From: Variovorax saccharolyticus
Lineage (GTDB): Bacteria; Pseudomonadota; Gammaproteobacteria; Burkholderiales; Burkholderiaceae_C
DNA length: 64,000 nt
Assembly (NCBI RefSeq): GCF_030316765.1
Contig: NZ_JASZYT010000001.1
Span: forward strand, 372,001 to 436,000
Direction: 5' to 3'
Positions 52,250-62,958 of this stretch are shown here, one piece after another (position 1 is the stretch's first letter; each line of letters begins with the position of its first letter). Below the pieces are notes generated by a model. That model saw only the letters and a list, made by a program, of their open reading frames with translations. It had not been told where the DNA came from and ran no database searches. A program made the position numbers and the translations under genes.

Positions 52250-52774
52250 TCAGTGCAGCAGGTCGTTGCCCGGCGCGGTGGCCGGCACCTTGAAGAAACC
52301 CGTCCCCGCGGAACCGCGGCCGACCTCTTCCTCGGTCGCCTCGCGCACCGATTTCACCGTCATGTCGAGCCGGATCGCGATGCCCGCCAGCGGATGGTTG
52401 CCGTCCAGCACCAGGTGCTCGGGATAGATCTCGCTGACGGTGTAGAGCACATCCTTGGGCATGTCGGGGTTCACGCCATTGGGCAGTGCGGAGCCGTCGA
52501 AGGTCATGCCTTCCTCGGTCTCGGCCGGGAACAGCGAGCGCGGCTCGAGGAAGAGCAGCTGGTCGTTGAAGTCGCCGAAGGCCTGTTCGGGCTCGAGTTG
52601 CAGTTGCACGCGGGCGCCGGGCTCGTGGCCGAGCAGGACGGCCTCGATGGCATCGAAGAGGTCTTCGCCGCCGACCAGGAACTCCACCGGGTCGTCGAGT
52701 ACGTCAAGGACCTCGCCCAACGTGTCTTTGATTGTCCAGGTCAGGCCGACCACGCATTGTTCAGTGATTTCCAT
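52250..52774 (-). CDS. SlyD-like FKBP-type peptidyl-prolyl isomerase
   Basis: A 174-residue protein with a split FKBP domain and an insert-in-flap region (PGARVQLQLEPEQAFGDFND), typical of SlyD/SlpA. The His-rich metal tail of E. coli SlyD is absent. The start is ATG at 52774. The gene is divergent to the cupin gene with only 14 bases between start codons, and its ribosome-binding GGGAG overlaps the cupin's first codons on the opposite strand. Confidence 0.9.
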   Translation of the reverse strand: MEITEQCVVGLTWTIKDTLGEVLDVLDDPVEFLVGGEDLFDAIEAVLLGHEPGARVQLQLEPEQAFGDFNDQLLFLEPRSLFPAETEEGMTFDGSALPNGVNPDMPKDVLYTVSEIYPEHLVLDGNHPLAGIAIRLDMTVKSVREATEEEVGRGSAGTGFFKVPATAPGNDLLH

Positions 52775-52788
52775 CGCACAATTCTCCC

Positions 52789-53928
52789 ATGGAGATTGAT
52801 CGACCCTTGCCGCTGCTCGGCGGCCTCAGCGCCCGCCAGTTCATGCGCCGCCACTGGCAGAAGAAACCGCTTCTCGTTCGCCAGGCCGTGCCCGGCATGG
52901 TGCCACCGATCGCGCGGCCGGCGCTGTTCGACCTCGCTGCGCGCGAGGACGTCGAGTCGCGGCTGATCCGCCATCGCAAGTCCGGCTGGACCCTGAAGCA
53001 CGGTCCCTTCGCGCGCCGCGCGCTGCCGGGCCTGCACCAGCCCGGCTGGACCCTGCTGGTGCAGGGCGTCGACCTGCATGATCAGGGCGTTCACGAACTG
53101 TTGCAACAGTTCCGTTTCGTGCCCGATGCACGGCTCGACGATCTCATGATCAGCTATGCCAGCGACAGCGGCGGTGTCGGCCCGCATTTCGACAGCTACG
53201 ACGTCTTCCTGCTGCAGGCGCAGGGGCGGCGGCGCTGGTCGATCGGCAAGCAGCGCGACCTCAGCCTGCAGCCCGGCGTTCCGCTCAAGATCCTCGCGAA
53301 CTTCGAGGCCGAGCAGAGCTTCGTGCTCGAACCTGGCGACATGCTCTATCTGCCGCCGCGCTATGCGCACGACGGCGTGGCGGTCGGCGGGGATTGCATG
53401 ACCTGCTCGATCGGCCTGCGCTCTCCAGCGGCCGCGCCGCTCGGCGCCGACCTGCTGGCGCGCATCGCCGAGGCGCATGCCGATGCGCTCCAGGACGAAC
53501 CGGTGCGCGCCGCGGTGCACTATCGCGACCCGGCCCAGGCGGCGCTCGCGACGCCGGCCGCGATGCCGCCGGCGCTGCAGGCCTTCGCGCGCGAAGCGGT
53601 GCTAGCCGCCGTGCGCGACGGCGAGGTGATCGACCGCGCGCTCGGCGAGTCGATGACCGAGCCCAAGCCGACGGTCTGGTTCGATGCCGGCGAAATGCCC
53701 GAGCGCTGGAACGAGGTGGCGCTGGATCGCCGCACGCGCATGCTCTACGACGCCCGCCACGTCTACATCAACGGCGAGAGTTTCCGCGCCGGCGGCCGCG
53801 ACGCCACCTTGATGCGGCGGCTGGCGGACCAGCGCATGCTCGGCGCACGCGAACTCGCCGGCGCCAGCGAAGACGCGCTCGCGCTGCTGGCCGACTGGTG
53901 CGAAGCGGGGTGGCTGCATGCCGGATGA
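52789..53928 (+). CDS. cupin-type 2-oxoglutarate oxygenase (ribosomal protein uL16 arginine hydroxylase-like)
   Basis: A 379-residue JmjC/cupin oxygenase of the YcfD/RoxA group. The Fe(II) ligands are His133 and Asp135 (GPHFDSYDVFLLQ) and His194 (PPRYAHDG). The N-terminal LSARQFMRRHWQKKPLLVR is the family's opening, and a winged-helix C-terminal region follows the cupin. In E. coli the homologue hydroxylates uL16 Arg81. The start is ATG at 52789. It overlaps the next gene by 11 bases. Confidence 0.92.
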   Translation: MEIDRPLPLLGGLSARQFMRRHWQKKPLLVRQAVPGMVPPIARPALFDLAAREDVESRLIRHRKSGWTLKHGPFARRALPGLHQPGWTLLVQGVDLHDQGVHELLQQFRFVPDARLDDLMISYASDSGGVGPHFDSYDVFLLQAQGRRRWSIGKQRDLSLQPGVPLKILANFEAEQSFVLEPGDMLYLPPRYAHDGVAVGGDCMTCSIGLRSPAAAPLGADLLARIAEAHADALQDEPVRAAVHYRDPAQAALATPAAMPPALQAFAREAVLAAVRDGEVIDRALGESMTEPKPTVWFDAGEMPERWNEVALDRRTRMLYDARHVYINGESFRAGGRDATLMRRLADQRMLGARELAGASEDALALLADWCEAGWLHAG

Positions 53929-54421
53929 CGCTGCAGCCGTCGGCCTGCCCGAGGGCGCTTTCGAGGGCCGCCAGGCCTTCCATGCGCACCTGCGTGCGGC
54001 GCTCGACGCCGCGGCGGCTCAGAACTGGCGCGAGATCGTGCTGTCGGATCCGGACTTCCTCGACTGGCCCCTGGGCGAGCGTGCGACCGTCGAGGCCCTG
54101 CAGGCCTGGTCAGCGGCCGGACGCAGCCTCGTGCTGCTGGCGCAGCGTTTCGATGTCTTCGCGCGTGAACACGCGCGCTTCGTGCACTGGCGCCGCATGT
54201 GGAGCCACATCGTCGATGCCCGTGCCTGCCACGGACCCGGCCTGCCGCAGGTGCCGAGCGCGATCTGGACGCCGGGCTGGTTCCTGCATCGCATCGACGT
54301 CGAGCATGGGCGAGGCGTTTGCGGCCGCGCCCCGGAAGGACGGCGTGCGTTGCGCGAGCGCATCGACGAATGCCTGCGCCATGCGCGGCCTGCATTTCCG
54401 GCCAGCACGCTGGGCTTGTAA
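53918..54421 (+). CDS. conserved-looking cytosolic protein of unknown function, coupled to the uL16 hydroxylase gene
   Basis: A 167-residue protein, rich in Trp and His for its size (FLDWPLGERA, RFVHWRRMWSHI, TPGWFLHRID), without a signal peptide or membrane helix. I do not recognise a domain. The start is ATG at 53918, inside the end of the oxygenase gene (11-base overlap), so translation is likely coupled. The pairing suggests a role linked to the hydroxylase, but this is context only. Confidence 0.78.
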   Translation: MPDDAAAVGLPEGAFEGRQAFHAHLRAALDAAAAQNWREIVLSDPDFLDWPLGERATVEALQAWSAAGRSLVLLAQRFDVFAREHARFVHWRRMWSHIVDARACHGPGLPQVPSAIWTPGWFLHRIDVEHGRGVCGRAPEGRRALRERIDECLRHARPAFPASTLGL

Positions 54422-54514
54422 GCCAATGCCGCGAATCGCACCGCGACAGTGCGCGAGATGGAAATGCGGGCCTAGAATTTTTTGCCTGCCATCTTCATCC
54501 AAAGGAGTTTCCCA

Positions 54515-54751
54515 ATGAAGAAGTCCGTATTGCTCGCTTCGCTGATCGCAGTCGCCGCCCTGTCGGCCTGCGGAAAGAAGGAGGAGGCACCACCGGCCGT
54601 CGTCACGCCGCCACCGGCGCAGGTCGCGCCGCCCGCCGCGCCAGCGGCCACACCGGCGCCTTCACCAAGCGCATCTTCGGCGCTCGATGCCGCCAATGCG
54701 GCCACCGAGGCTGCGAAGAAGAACGCCGAGACGCCTCCGGCCAAGCCCTGA
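54515..54751 (+). CDS. small Ala/Pro-rich lipoprotein
   Basis: A 78-residue lipoprotein with lipobox LSAC (Cys19) followed by GKKEEAPP and a low-complexity Ala/Pro stretch, then ALDAANAATEAAKKNAE. The start is ATG at 54515 with AAAGGAG upstream. The composition suggests a disordered envelope protein. A terminator follows at 54769. An open frame on the other strand is a low-complexity shadow. Confidence 0.85.
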   Translation: MKKSVLLASLIAVAALSACGKKEEAPPAVVTPPPAQVAPPAAPAATPAPSPSASSALDAANAATEAAKKNAETPPAKP

Positions 54752-54768
54752 GGCGCGTTGCGTCACCG

Positions 54769-54793
54769 AAGGCCGCCTGCGGGCGGCCTTTTT
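54769..54793 (+). terminator. intrinsic terminator after the small lipoprotein gene
   Basis: A 9-bp perfect stem AAGGCCGCC / GGCGGCCTT with a 4-base loop ends in TTTTT, 18 bases past the stop. It lies just before the convergent metallohydrolase stop at 54801. Confidence 0.9.
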
Positions 54794-54800
54794 CATGGCA

Positions 54801-55577
54801 TCAGAGATCGAGCCAGGGCGAGCCGTCGGCGGCCGTCGCCGTGAGCATCTCGTCGGCGGCGCCGCCGAGGGCGTCGGCCATCATGCGCCGGACGATCTCG
54901 GGCCGGTTGTTCTGCTCGCTCAGGTGGGCCGCCACGACGTGGCGCAGGCCGTCATGCAGCACCGCGCGCGCGATCGCCGCGGCAGCCTCGTTCGACAGAT
55001 GGCCGTAGTTGCCGCCGACCCGCTGCTTGAGAAAGGGCGGGTAGGAGGATCCGGCCAGCAACTCGCTGTCGTGGTTGAACTCCAGCAGCAGGGCGTCGAG
55101 GCCCATGAGGCGCGCCAGCACGTGCGGCGTCGCGTGGCCCAGGTCGGTCAGCACGCCGAGGTGGCGCGCGCCGTCGGTGCAGCGCAGCTGCAGCGGCTCG
55201 CGCGCGTCGTGCGGCACGGTGAAGGGCTGGACGCAGAGCTCGCCGACCTCGATGTCGACGCCGTCGCGCGCCAGCGTGAGCCGGCCTTCGAAATCGTGCC
55301 CGCCGGTCGCCAGCCAGGTGCCTTCGCTCATCCACACGGGGATCCGTTCGCGCCGCGACAGCGAACGCGCGCAGCCGATGTGATCGCCGTGCTCGTGGGT
55401 GATGAAGATGGCGTCGATGTCGCCGGCCGCGAGTCCGACGCGCGCCAGCCGGCTGTCGAGCTGCTTGAGCCCGAAGCCGCAGTCGATCAGCAGCCGCGAG
55501 CTGCGTCCTGCGCTGGTTGCCTCGACCAGCGTGGCGTTGCCGGTGCTGCCGCTGCCCAGACTGCGGAAGCGCAGCAT
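54801..55577 (-). CDS. MBL-fold metallohydrolase (WalJ/YycJ-like)
   Basis: A 258-residue metallo-beta-lactamase-fold protein opening MLRFRSLGSGSTGNATLVE, the hallmark of the WalJ/YycJ group. The metal site is HEHGDH (His61, His63, Asp65, His66), with HLSNEAAA and AHLSEQNN later. The group includes 5'-to-3' DNA exonucleases. The start is ATG at 55577, 14 bases after the bamC stop, so it is likely co-transcribed with dapA-bamC. Confidence 0.9.
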   Translation of the reverse strand: MLRFRSLGSGSTGNATLVEATSAGRSSRLLIDCGFGLKQLDSRLARVGLAAGDIDAIFITHEHGDHIGCARSLSRRERIPVWMSEGTWLATGGHDFEGRLTLARDGVDIEVGELCVQPFTVPHDAREPLQLRCTDGARHLGVLTDLGHATPHVLARLMGLDALLLEFNHDSELLAGSSYPPFLKQRVGGNYGHLSNEAAAAIARAVLHDGLRHVVAAHLSEQNNRPEIVRRMMADALGGAADEMLTATAADGSPWLDL

Positions 55578-55590
55578 CGGGGCGGGCGCC

Positions 55591-56673
55591 TTACTTCAGG
55601 TCGTCGGCGATGACCTGCACGATGCGCTGCGCATTGGCCGTGCTGTCGGCCGCGCCGCTCTCGTTCAGGACCGACACCGTGCTGGTCTCGCCCTGGCCCT
55701 TGACCAGAATGCGGAACTTGAGCGGTGCCTCGGTCTTGCTCGAACCGAAGCTGAACAGCTTGGCGAAGACGCCGGGTTCCGACTTGTTCGGGTTCGGCGG
55801 CACGTAGCGCACGAAGTAGGTGCCGGCGGCGCGGTCGCGGTCTTCGACCGTGAAGCCGGTGCGGTCGAGCGCCAGGCCGACGCGGCGCCATGCGCGCTCG
55901 AAGTTCTCGTTGATCTGCACCACCGGCTGGCCGCCGACGTTGGCGACCTTGGCCGTCTGCGGCGCGGCGCCGGCCGCGGCGATGACCTTCGATTGCTCTT
56001 GCGAAACGCCGAGCTTGACCATCAGGCGGCGCAGGAATTCGGCCTCGAGCTCGGGATCGCTGGCGCGAGGCTGCCAGGCGGTCTGGTCCTTGCGGGAGCT
56101 GCTGTAGACCTCTTCCATGCCGCGGTGGCTGATGAAGATCTCGGTGCCGTTGGGCGTGCGCTCCAGACGGGTGCGGAAGCGGTCGAGTTCACCGGTCGAA
56201 TAGACCGAGTCCATGAACTTGCCGAGCGTGCCGCGGATGATGTCCTGCGGCAGCTTGGCGCGGTTCTCGGCCCAGTCGGTTTCCATGATGCCGAGATTGC
56301 GCTGGTCGGTGGTCAGCAGGAAGCCGCTCTCTTGCCAGAAATCGCGCACCGGCTCCCAGAGCTGGTCGGGCGAGCGGTTGACGATCAGCCAGCGCTGCGT
56401 GCCCGCGCGCTCCATCTTCACGTCGCCGACCGAGCTGACCGCCGTCGGCAGGCCCGGCGCGTTCGCGAGGCCGGCCTGGTAGGCGTTGGCCGTGACCGCG
56501 CCGCCCGGCACCGCATAGCGGTTCTCGCGCGTGAGCTGGGTCAGGTCGGGCGGCACTTCGAGGGTCGGGGCCTTGCCGGCGCTCTTGTAGTCGATCTTGT
56601 CGCTCTCGAGGGCCGAACAGGCGGCGAGACTGGCGACCAGGGCCAGCAATGCGAATCGCGAAATGGTTTTCAA
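55591..56673 (-). CDS. bamC: outer membrane assembly lipoprotein BamC
   Basis: A 360-residue lipoprotein with lipobox LAAC (Cys19) and the conserved N-terminal unstructured segment SAGKAPTLEVPPDLTQLTRE that binds BamD. Two helix-grip domains follow, as in BamC/NlpB. The start codon is TTG at 56673, supported by AAGGAAG upstream and the lipoprotein signal immediately after. It follows dapA, the conserved dapA-bamC order. A 116-base gap upstream holds no other gene. Confidence 0.93.
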   Translation of the reverse strand: MKTISRFALLALVASLAACSALESDKIDYKSAGKAPTLEVPPDLTQLTRENRYAVPGGAVTANAYQAGLANAPGLPTAVSSVGDVKMERAGTQRWLIVNRSPDQLWEPVRDFWQESGFLLTTDQRNLGIMETDWAENRAKLPQDIIRGTLGKFMDSVYSTGELDRFRTRLERTPNGTEIFISHRGMEEVYSSSRKDQTAWQPRASDPELEAEFLRRLMVKLGVSQEQSKVIAAAGAAPQTAKVANVGGQPVVQINENFERAWRRVGLALDRTGFTVEDRDRAAGTYFVRYVPPNPNKSEPGVFAKLFSFGSSKTEAPLKFRILVKGQGETSTVSVLNESGAADSTANAQRIVQVIADDLK

Positions 56674-56789
56674 CGTCTACTTCCTTTTGGAATGTTGAGC
56701 TCAATCGGTGGGCGCGGTGCCCGCTCCTTCAGAGCGCGGCCCGGGCAAAAGGTTGCCGGCGTTCGCAAACGCCCGCTGTAAAGATGGGG

Positions 56790-57716
56790 TCAGTCCTTGA
56801 GGAGGCCGCTGGCGCGCAATGCGGATTCGACCACCGGCCGGCCGCTTTCGGCGAGTTCGGTGAGAGGCAGGCGCAGCGCGCCGCCGCACAGCCCGAGCCG
56901 TGCCATCGCCCATTTGAGCGGAATCGGATTCGGTTCGACGAACAGGTGGCGGTGCAGCGGCATCAGTTCGAACTGGATCTGCATGGCGCGCTTGACGTCG
57001 CCGGCGATCGCGGCGACGCACAGCTCGTGCATCTTTCGCGGCGCGATGTTGGCCGTGACGCTGATGTTGCCCTGGCCGCCGCACAGCATGAGCGCGACCG
57101 CGGTCGGGTCATCGCCGGAATAGACTGCGAAGCTCTTGGGCAGGTCGCGGATCAGCCACTGGGCGCGCTCGATGTTGCCGGTGGCTTCCTTGATGCCGAT
57201 GATGCCGGGCACCTGGGCCAGGCGCAGCACGGTGTCGTGCGCCATGTCCGCCACCGTGCGGCCGGGCACGTTGTAGAGCACCGTCGGCAGGTCGCCCACC
57301 GCTTCGGCGATGGCCTTGAAGTGCTGGTACTGGCCTTCCTGGGTCGGCTTGTTGTAGTAGGGCACCACCTGGAGCTGGCAATCGGCGCCCACGCCGCGGG
57401 CGTATTTGGCGAGCTCGATCGCTTCCTTGGTGGAATTGGCGCCGCAACCGGCCATTACGGGCACGCGGCCGCGCGCCTGCTCGACCGAGACGCGGATGAT
57501 CTCGCAGTGCTCTTCGACGTCGACCGTCGGCGACTCGCCGGTGGTGCCGACGACGCCGAGGCAATCGGTGCCTTCGTCGATGTGCCAGTCGATCAGCCGG
57601 CGCAGGGCGGGATAGTCGACACTGCCGTCGTCGTGCATCGGCGTGACGAGCGCAACGATGCTACCTGTCAGTTGCTCCAAGGGAATCTCTTTGTGGTTTG
57701 CCCGAAAAGCAGCCAT
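56790..57716 (-). CDS. dapA: 4-hydroxy-tetrahydrodipicolinate synthase
   Basis: A class I aldolase-fold enzyme of lysine and peptidoglycan precursor synthesis. The Schiff-base lysine is Lys176 in GIKEATGN, with [20 protein letters not shown] and YNVPGRT around the active site. The frame from ATG 57716 gives 308 residues, longer than the usual 292. A TTG at 57680 preceded by AAAGAGAT would give 296 residues beginning [13 protein letters not shown] and fits the family length better. bamC follows. Confidence 0.94.
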   Translation of the reverse strand: MAAFRANHKEIPLEQLTGSIVALVTPMHDDGSVDYPALRRLIDWHIDEGTDCLGVVGTTGESPTVDVEEHCEIIRVSVEQARGRVPVMAGCGANSTKEAIELAKYARGVGADCQLQVVPYYNKPTQEGQYQHFKAIAEAVGDLPTVLYNVPGRTVADMAHDTVLRLAQVPGIIGIKEATGNIERAQWLIRDLPKSFAVYSGDDPTAVALMLCGGQGNISVTANIAPRKMHELCVAAIAGDVKRAMQIQFELMPLHRHLFVEPNPIPLKWAMARLGLCGGALRLPLTELAESGRPVVESALRASGLLKD

Positions 57717-57757
57717 TCTACTGATTGGGCCCGCCCCCCGGCACCGGACCGGCCCTG

Positions 57758-58309
57758 TCAGGGCGCCTGCAGGGGATGGCGGGGCGGCGAAGCGGCCGCG
57801 TCTTGCGGGCGCACGGCGGCGATTCGCTGGACGAAACGCTCGGGTTCCGCCAGGAAGCCGTCCTCGTAGGCCACCACCCGCAGGCCGGCGCAGGCGGCCA
57901 GCAGTTCGCCGGGCTGGAGCAGGAAATCGGGCCTGGAAGGCTTGCCCACGCTCTCGTTGCCGGCCGCGAAGGTTTCATAAAGCAAAACGCCACCGGGAGC
58001 CACCGCCTGGACGATGTCGGGCAGGCGCGGCCGCCAGAGGTAGTTGGTGACGACCACCAGGCCGAATTGCCGGCCTTCGAAGGGCCACGGGCCGCTCTCG
58101 ATGTCGGCCAGGACGGCCTGGCCCCAGGACGCCGCGGCATCGACCGCCTCCTGCGAGCGATCGACGCCGGTGGCGGGATGGCCGCGCCCGGCGAACCAGC
58201 GCATGTGGCGGCCGCTGCCGCAGGCGACGTCCAGCACCGGGGCGCCGCACGCGGGCAGGTGGGACCAGCGCACGATCCAGGGCGAGGGCGCGAGCGTCGC
58301 GTGGTTCAA
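57758..58309 (-). CDS. class I SAM-dependent methyltransferase
   Basis: A 183-residue methyltransferase with motif [20 protein letters not shown], motif post I GVDRS, and [13 protein letters not shown] before the catalytic region. The start is TTG at 58309, overlapping the stop of the small upstream membrane protein gene (TTGA); no ATG is available in the frame. The large open frame upstream to 59860 is a shadow of the MFS gene. The substrate is unknown. Confidence 0.87.
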   Translation of the reverse strand: MNHATLAPSPWIVRWSHLPACGAPVLDVACGSGRHMRWFAGRGHPATGVDRSQEAVDAAASWGQAVLADIESGPWPFEGRQFGLVVVTNYLWRPRLPDIVQAVAPGGVLLYETFAAGNESVGKPSRPDFLLQPGELLAACAGLRVVAYEDGFLAEPERFVQRIAAVRPQDAAASPPRHPLQAP

Positions 58310-58446
58310 AAGCAGGCCCAGATCTGGTCGACCAGCGTGACGAGGAAGCCAGGCCGGGTGTAGAGGGCGAACACGCCCGCCAGCGCGAGCGCCGCCGCGG
58401 CCAGCCAGCCGGCACGGACGAGGCGATGGCGGGTGCTGGCGGACAT
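58306..58446 (-). CDS. 46-residue single-pass membrane protein
   Basis: A short gene not covered by the usual length cut-off. It starts at ATG 58446, three bases after the MFS stop, and ends at TGA 58306, overlapping the methyltransferase TTG start. The product begins MSASTRHRLVRAGWLAAAAL and has one hydrophobic helix (about residues 14-29) with a positive N-terminal side, then [18 protein letters not shown]. Precise fitting between two real genes on both sides supports it as a coding gene. Function is unknown. Confidence 0.72.
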   Translation of the reverse strand: MSASTRHRLVRAGWLAAAALALAGVFALYTRPGFLVTLVDQIWACF

Positions 58447-58449
58447 GGC

Positions 58450-59664
58450 TCAGGCCGGTTGCAGCTTGGGCCGCAGGATCGCGCTTTCCTTGACCGGCAG
58501 GTTGACCAGCGCGGCCATCACCCCGAGCGCGATCGCGATGTACCAGACCAGGTTGTAGCTGCCCAGCCGGTCGTACAGGAAGCCGCCGAGCCAGACGCCG
58601 AGGAAGGAACCGACCTGGTGGCTCAGGAAGACGAAGCCGCCGAGCATCGAGAGGTGGGCGACGCCGAAGATCTGGGCCACGATGCCGCTGGTCAGCGGCA
58701 CGGTGGACAGCCACAGGAAGCCCATCGCCGCGGCGAACACATAGACCGAGAGCGGCGACAGCGGCAGCAGCAGGAACAGCGCGATCGCGCCCGCGCGGCT
58801 CAGGTAGATCGCTGCCAGCAGCTTGCGCTTGGCCATCCGGGCGCCGAGCGCGCCGGCGGTGTAGGTGCCGAAGATGTTGAACAGGCCGATCAGCGCCAGC
58901 GCGTAGCTGGCGACCTCGGGCGAGAGGCCCTTGTCGCGCAGATAGCTGGGCATGTGGATGCCGATGAACGCGAGCTGGAAGCCGCAGACGAAGTAGCCCG
59001 CCATCAGCAGCACGAAGCTCGGGTACTTGAAGGCCTCCTGGACTGCCTGCAGGATGGTCTGCTCGCGTCTGCCGGCGACGGCGGCCATGCGCGGTTCGCG
59101 CAGCGCCGCGGCCATCGGGATGATCAGCAGCACCAGCGCCGCCAGGGCCAGCAGCGCGGTGTGCCAGCCGAAGCGGGCGATCAGCTGGCCCTCGACCGGC
59201 ACCATGAGGAACTGTCCGAAGGAGCCGGCCGCGGCCGCCACGCCCATGGCCCAGGAGCGGCGTTCGGCCGGGATCTGGCGCCCGATCACGCCGTAGATCA
59301 CCGCGTAGGTGGTGCCTGCCTGGGCGGCGCCGATCAGCACGCCGGCGGTCAGCGTGAACATCAGCGGCGTGGGCGACAGCGCCATGCCGGCCAGCCCCAG
59401 CGCATAGAAGATGGCGCCGGCCACCAGCACGCGGAGGGCGCCGAGCTTGTCGGCCAGCATGCCGGCGAAGACGCCGAACACGCCCCACGAGAGGTTCTGG
59501 ATCGCCAGCGCGAACGAGAAGGTCTGCCGTGACCAGCCCTGCTCCTGGGTGATCGGCTGCAGCCAGAGTCCGAAGCCGTGGCGGATGCCCATCGACAGGG
59601 TGACGATCAGGGCGCCGCAGATGAGCACCCGCTGGATGCTGAGCGGCTGGTGGGAAGAAGTCAT
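58450..59664 (-). CDS. MFS transporter
   Basis: A 404-residue major facilitator with 12 hydrophobic segments. Marks are GVFGVFAGMLADKLGALRVL between helices 2 and 3 and FVFLSHQVGSFLGVWLGG in the second half. It resembles the monocarboxylate/oxalate-formate type MFS proteins; the substrate is unknown. The start is ATG at 59664. It heads an operon with the 46-residue protein and the methyltransferase. Confidence 0.9.
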   Translation of the reverse strand: MTSSHQPLSIQRVLICGALIVTLSMGIRHGFGLWLQPITQEQGWSRQTFSFALAIQNLSWGVFGVFAGMLADKLGALRVLVAGAIFYALGLAGMALSPTPLMFTLTAGVLIGAAQAGTTYAVIYGVIGRQIPAERRSWAMGVAAAAGSFGQFLMVPVEGQLIARFGWHTALLALAALVLLIIPMAAALREPRMAAVAGRREQTILQAVQEAFKYPSFVLLMAGYFVCGFQLAFIGIHMPSYLRDKGLSPEVASYALALIGLFNIFGTYTAGALGARMAKRKLLAAIYLSRAGAIALFLLLPLSPLSVYVFAAAMGFLWLSTVPLTSGIVAQIFGVAHLSMLGGFVFLSHQVGSFLGVWLGGFLYDRLGSYNLVWYIAIALGVMAALVNLPVKESAILRPKLQPA

Positions 59665-59760
59665 TCCGGAAAATGTACCCAAAAGCCGGCGAACGCGTCG
59701 GCGGCCGGTTGGCGGCGATTCTTGATATTTTTGCCGGTCTTTGATGCATGCAGCGCGCCC

Positions 59761-59832
59761 GTGCCCGGTGGCGGTGCCGGAACCGCACCCCCTCGGGGGG
59801 CAGCGACCCACACGAAGTGGAGGGAGCGGGGA
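59761..59832. repeat. CACTTCGTGT-core intergenic repeat, copy 2, inverted (MFS/parE gap)
   Basis: ACACGAAGTG at 59810-59819 is the reverse complement of the core, and CCCCC-TC-GGGGGG at 59788-59800 is the G/C hairpin, in the reverse order expected for a minus-strand copy. The stem around the core is shorter than in the other copies. It ends about 18 bases before the parE start. Confidence 0.7.
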
Positions 59833-59849
59833 GCCTAGAATCCGGCGCC

Positions 59850-61850
<2,001 letters not shown>

Positions 61851-61945
61851 GTGTTGCTCGCCCCCAGGTTGCCCGGCACTTCGTGTCCGGGCGCCCACCC
61901 CCTGCCGGGGGCAACACCAGCGGCCTGGCAAAGCCAGTTCCGCGG
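61851..61945. repeat. CACTTCGTGT-core intergenic repeat, copy 3 (after parE)
   Basis: Stem GCCCGG / CCGGGC encloses CACTTCGTGT at 61877-61886, followed by CCCCC-TGCC-GGGGG at 61898-61911. GTGTTGC at 61851 and GCAACAC at 61911 close an outer stem, and CTGGC-AAA-GCCAG follows. Compared with copy 1, both stem arms changed together while the loop stayed the same. Confidence 0.8.
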
Positions 61946-62049
61946 TGTTTCACCAACGGGCCGGGCTGCGCCGGCCTGGATGGGGAGGGGGCAAACATTT
62001 CGTGACGTTGTGCATGGCGGGGTCGGGCTGCGCGCCTGCATAGTGCCGG

Positions 62050-62925
62050 ATGGTCAATCCGATGAAAGCCTGGCTTCTGACGATGCTGCTGGCGGTGCTT
62101 GCGCCGCTGGCCGGGGCCGCCGACATCTACGGCTACATCGACGAGAAGGGCGGCGCGCACTTCGCCTCCGAGAAGATCGACGAGCGCTACCAGCTGTTCT
62201 TCAGGGGCGGCCAGAGCTTCGACACGGCCGACGGCATCGCGCCGCTGCTGCGCGGACGCAAGGGCGCGGGCGACGGCAAGGTGTCGCGCGCCTCGCAGAC
62301 CCTGCTGGCGCTGGTCGAGGCCTCGCCGGGCCACAAGGTCGCCAAATCGGCGCTGCGCGATGCGTCGCGCAAGCACGGCATCGACTACGAGCTGCTGCAG
62401 GCGCTGATCGCGACCGAGTCGGGCTTCGATGCGCAGGCGGTGTCGCCCAAGGGAGCGCTCGGCCTGATGCAGGTGATGCCGGCGACGGCGCAGCGCTACG
62501 GCGTGGCGGCGGACAAGCGGGCCTCGATCGAGGCCAAGCTCTTCGACCCGCGCATCAACATCGCCACCGGTTCGCGCTACCTGCGCGACCTGATCGCGAT
62601 GTTCCCGGGCCGCATCGAGCTCGCGCTGGCAGCCTACAACGCCGGCGAGGGTGCGGTGCAGCGCGCCGGCAACCGCATTCCGAACTACCGCGAGACGCAG
62701 AACTACGTCACGACCGTGCTGCAGCTGTATGCCTACCTGAAACCCACCGCGGCCCTTGGCCACGGCAAGCCGGGCGGCCGCATCCGCATGGAGATGGTGC
62801 CGGCGGGCGGTGCCTTCGGTCGTGGCAACATGCCGTCCGGCGCGCGCCGCATGCCGCAGTTGCCCGAAGCCGCCGATCCGCCGTCCCCGGAAGCCACCGA
62901 TTTCGCCGTGCCGGCGACGCCGTAG
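62050..62925 (+). CDS. periplasmic lytic transglycosylase
   Basis: A 291-residue exported muramidase with a signal peptide (ending near PLAGAA) and an SLT domain: the catalytic Glu123 lies in [19 protein letters not shown], then [13 protein letters not shown], and [10 protein letters not shown]. An N-terminal DUF4124-like segment ([15 protein letters not shown]) precedes it. ATG at 62050 opens the frame; ATG 62062 (MKAWLL) would give a cleaner signal peptide. The last 45 residues are low complexity. It sits between parE and parC. Confidence 0.92.
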   Translation: MVNPMKAWLLTMLLAVLAPLAGAADIYGYIDEKGGAHFASEKIDERYQLFFRGGQSFDTADGIAPLLRGRKGAGDGKVSRASQTLLALVEASPGHKVAKSALRDASRKHGIDYELLQALIATESGFDAQAVSPKGALGLMQVMPATAQRYGVAADKRASIEAKLFDPRINIATGSRYLRDLIAMFPGRIELALAAYNAGEGAVQRAGNRIPNYRETQNYVTTVLQLYAYLKPTAALGHGKPGGRIRMEMVPAGGAFGRGNMPSGARRMPQLPEAADPPSPEATDFAVPATP

Positions 62926-62958
62926 ACCCGCCAACCTTTTTCTCTTTCTTCTCTTTCC

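Noticed and set aside
54472..54744. Minus-strand frame opposite the small lipoprotein
   Set aside because: Its Ala/Gly-rich translation mirrors the Ala/Pro-rich lipoprotein; it has no ribosome-binding site and no signal consistent with a gene.
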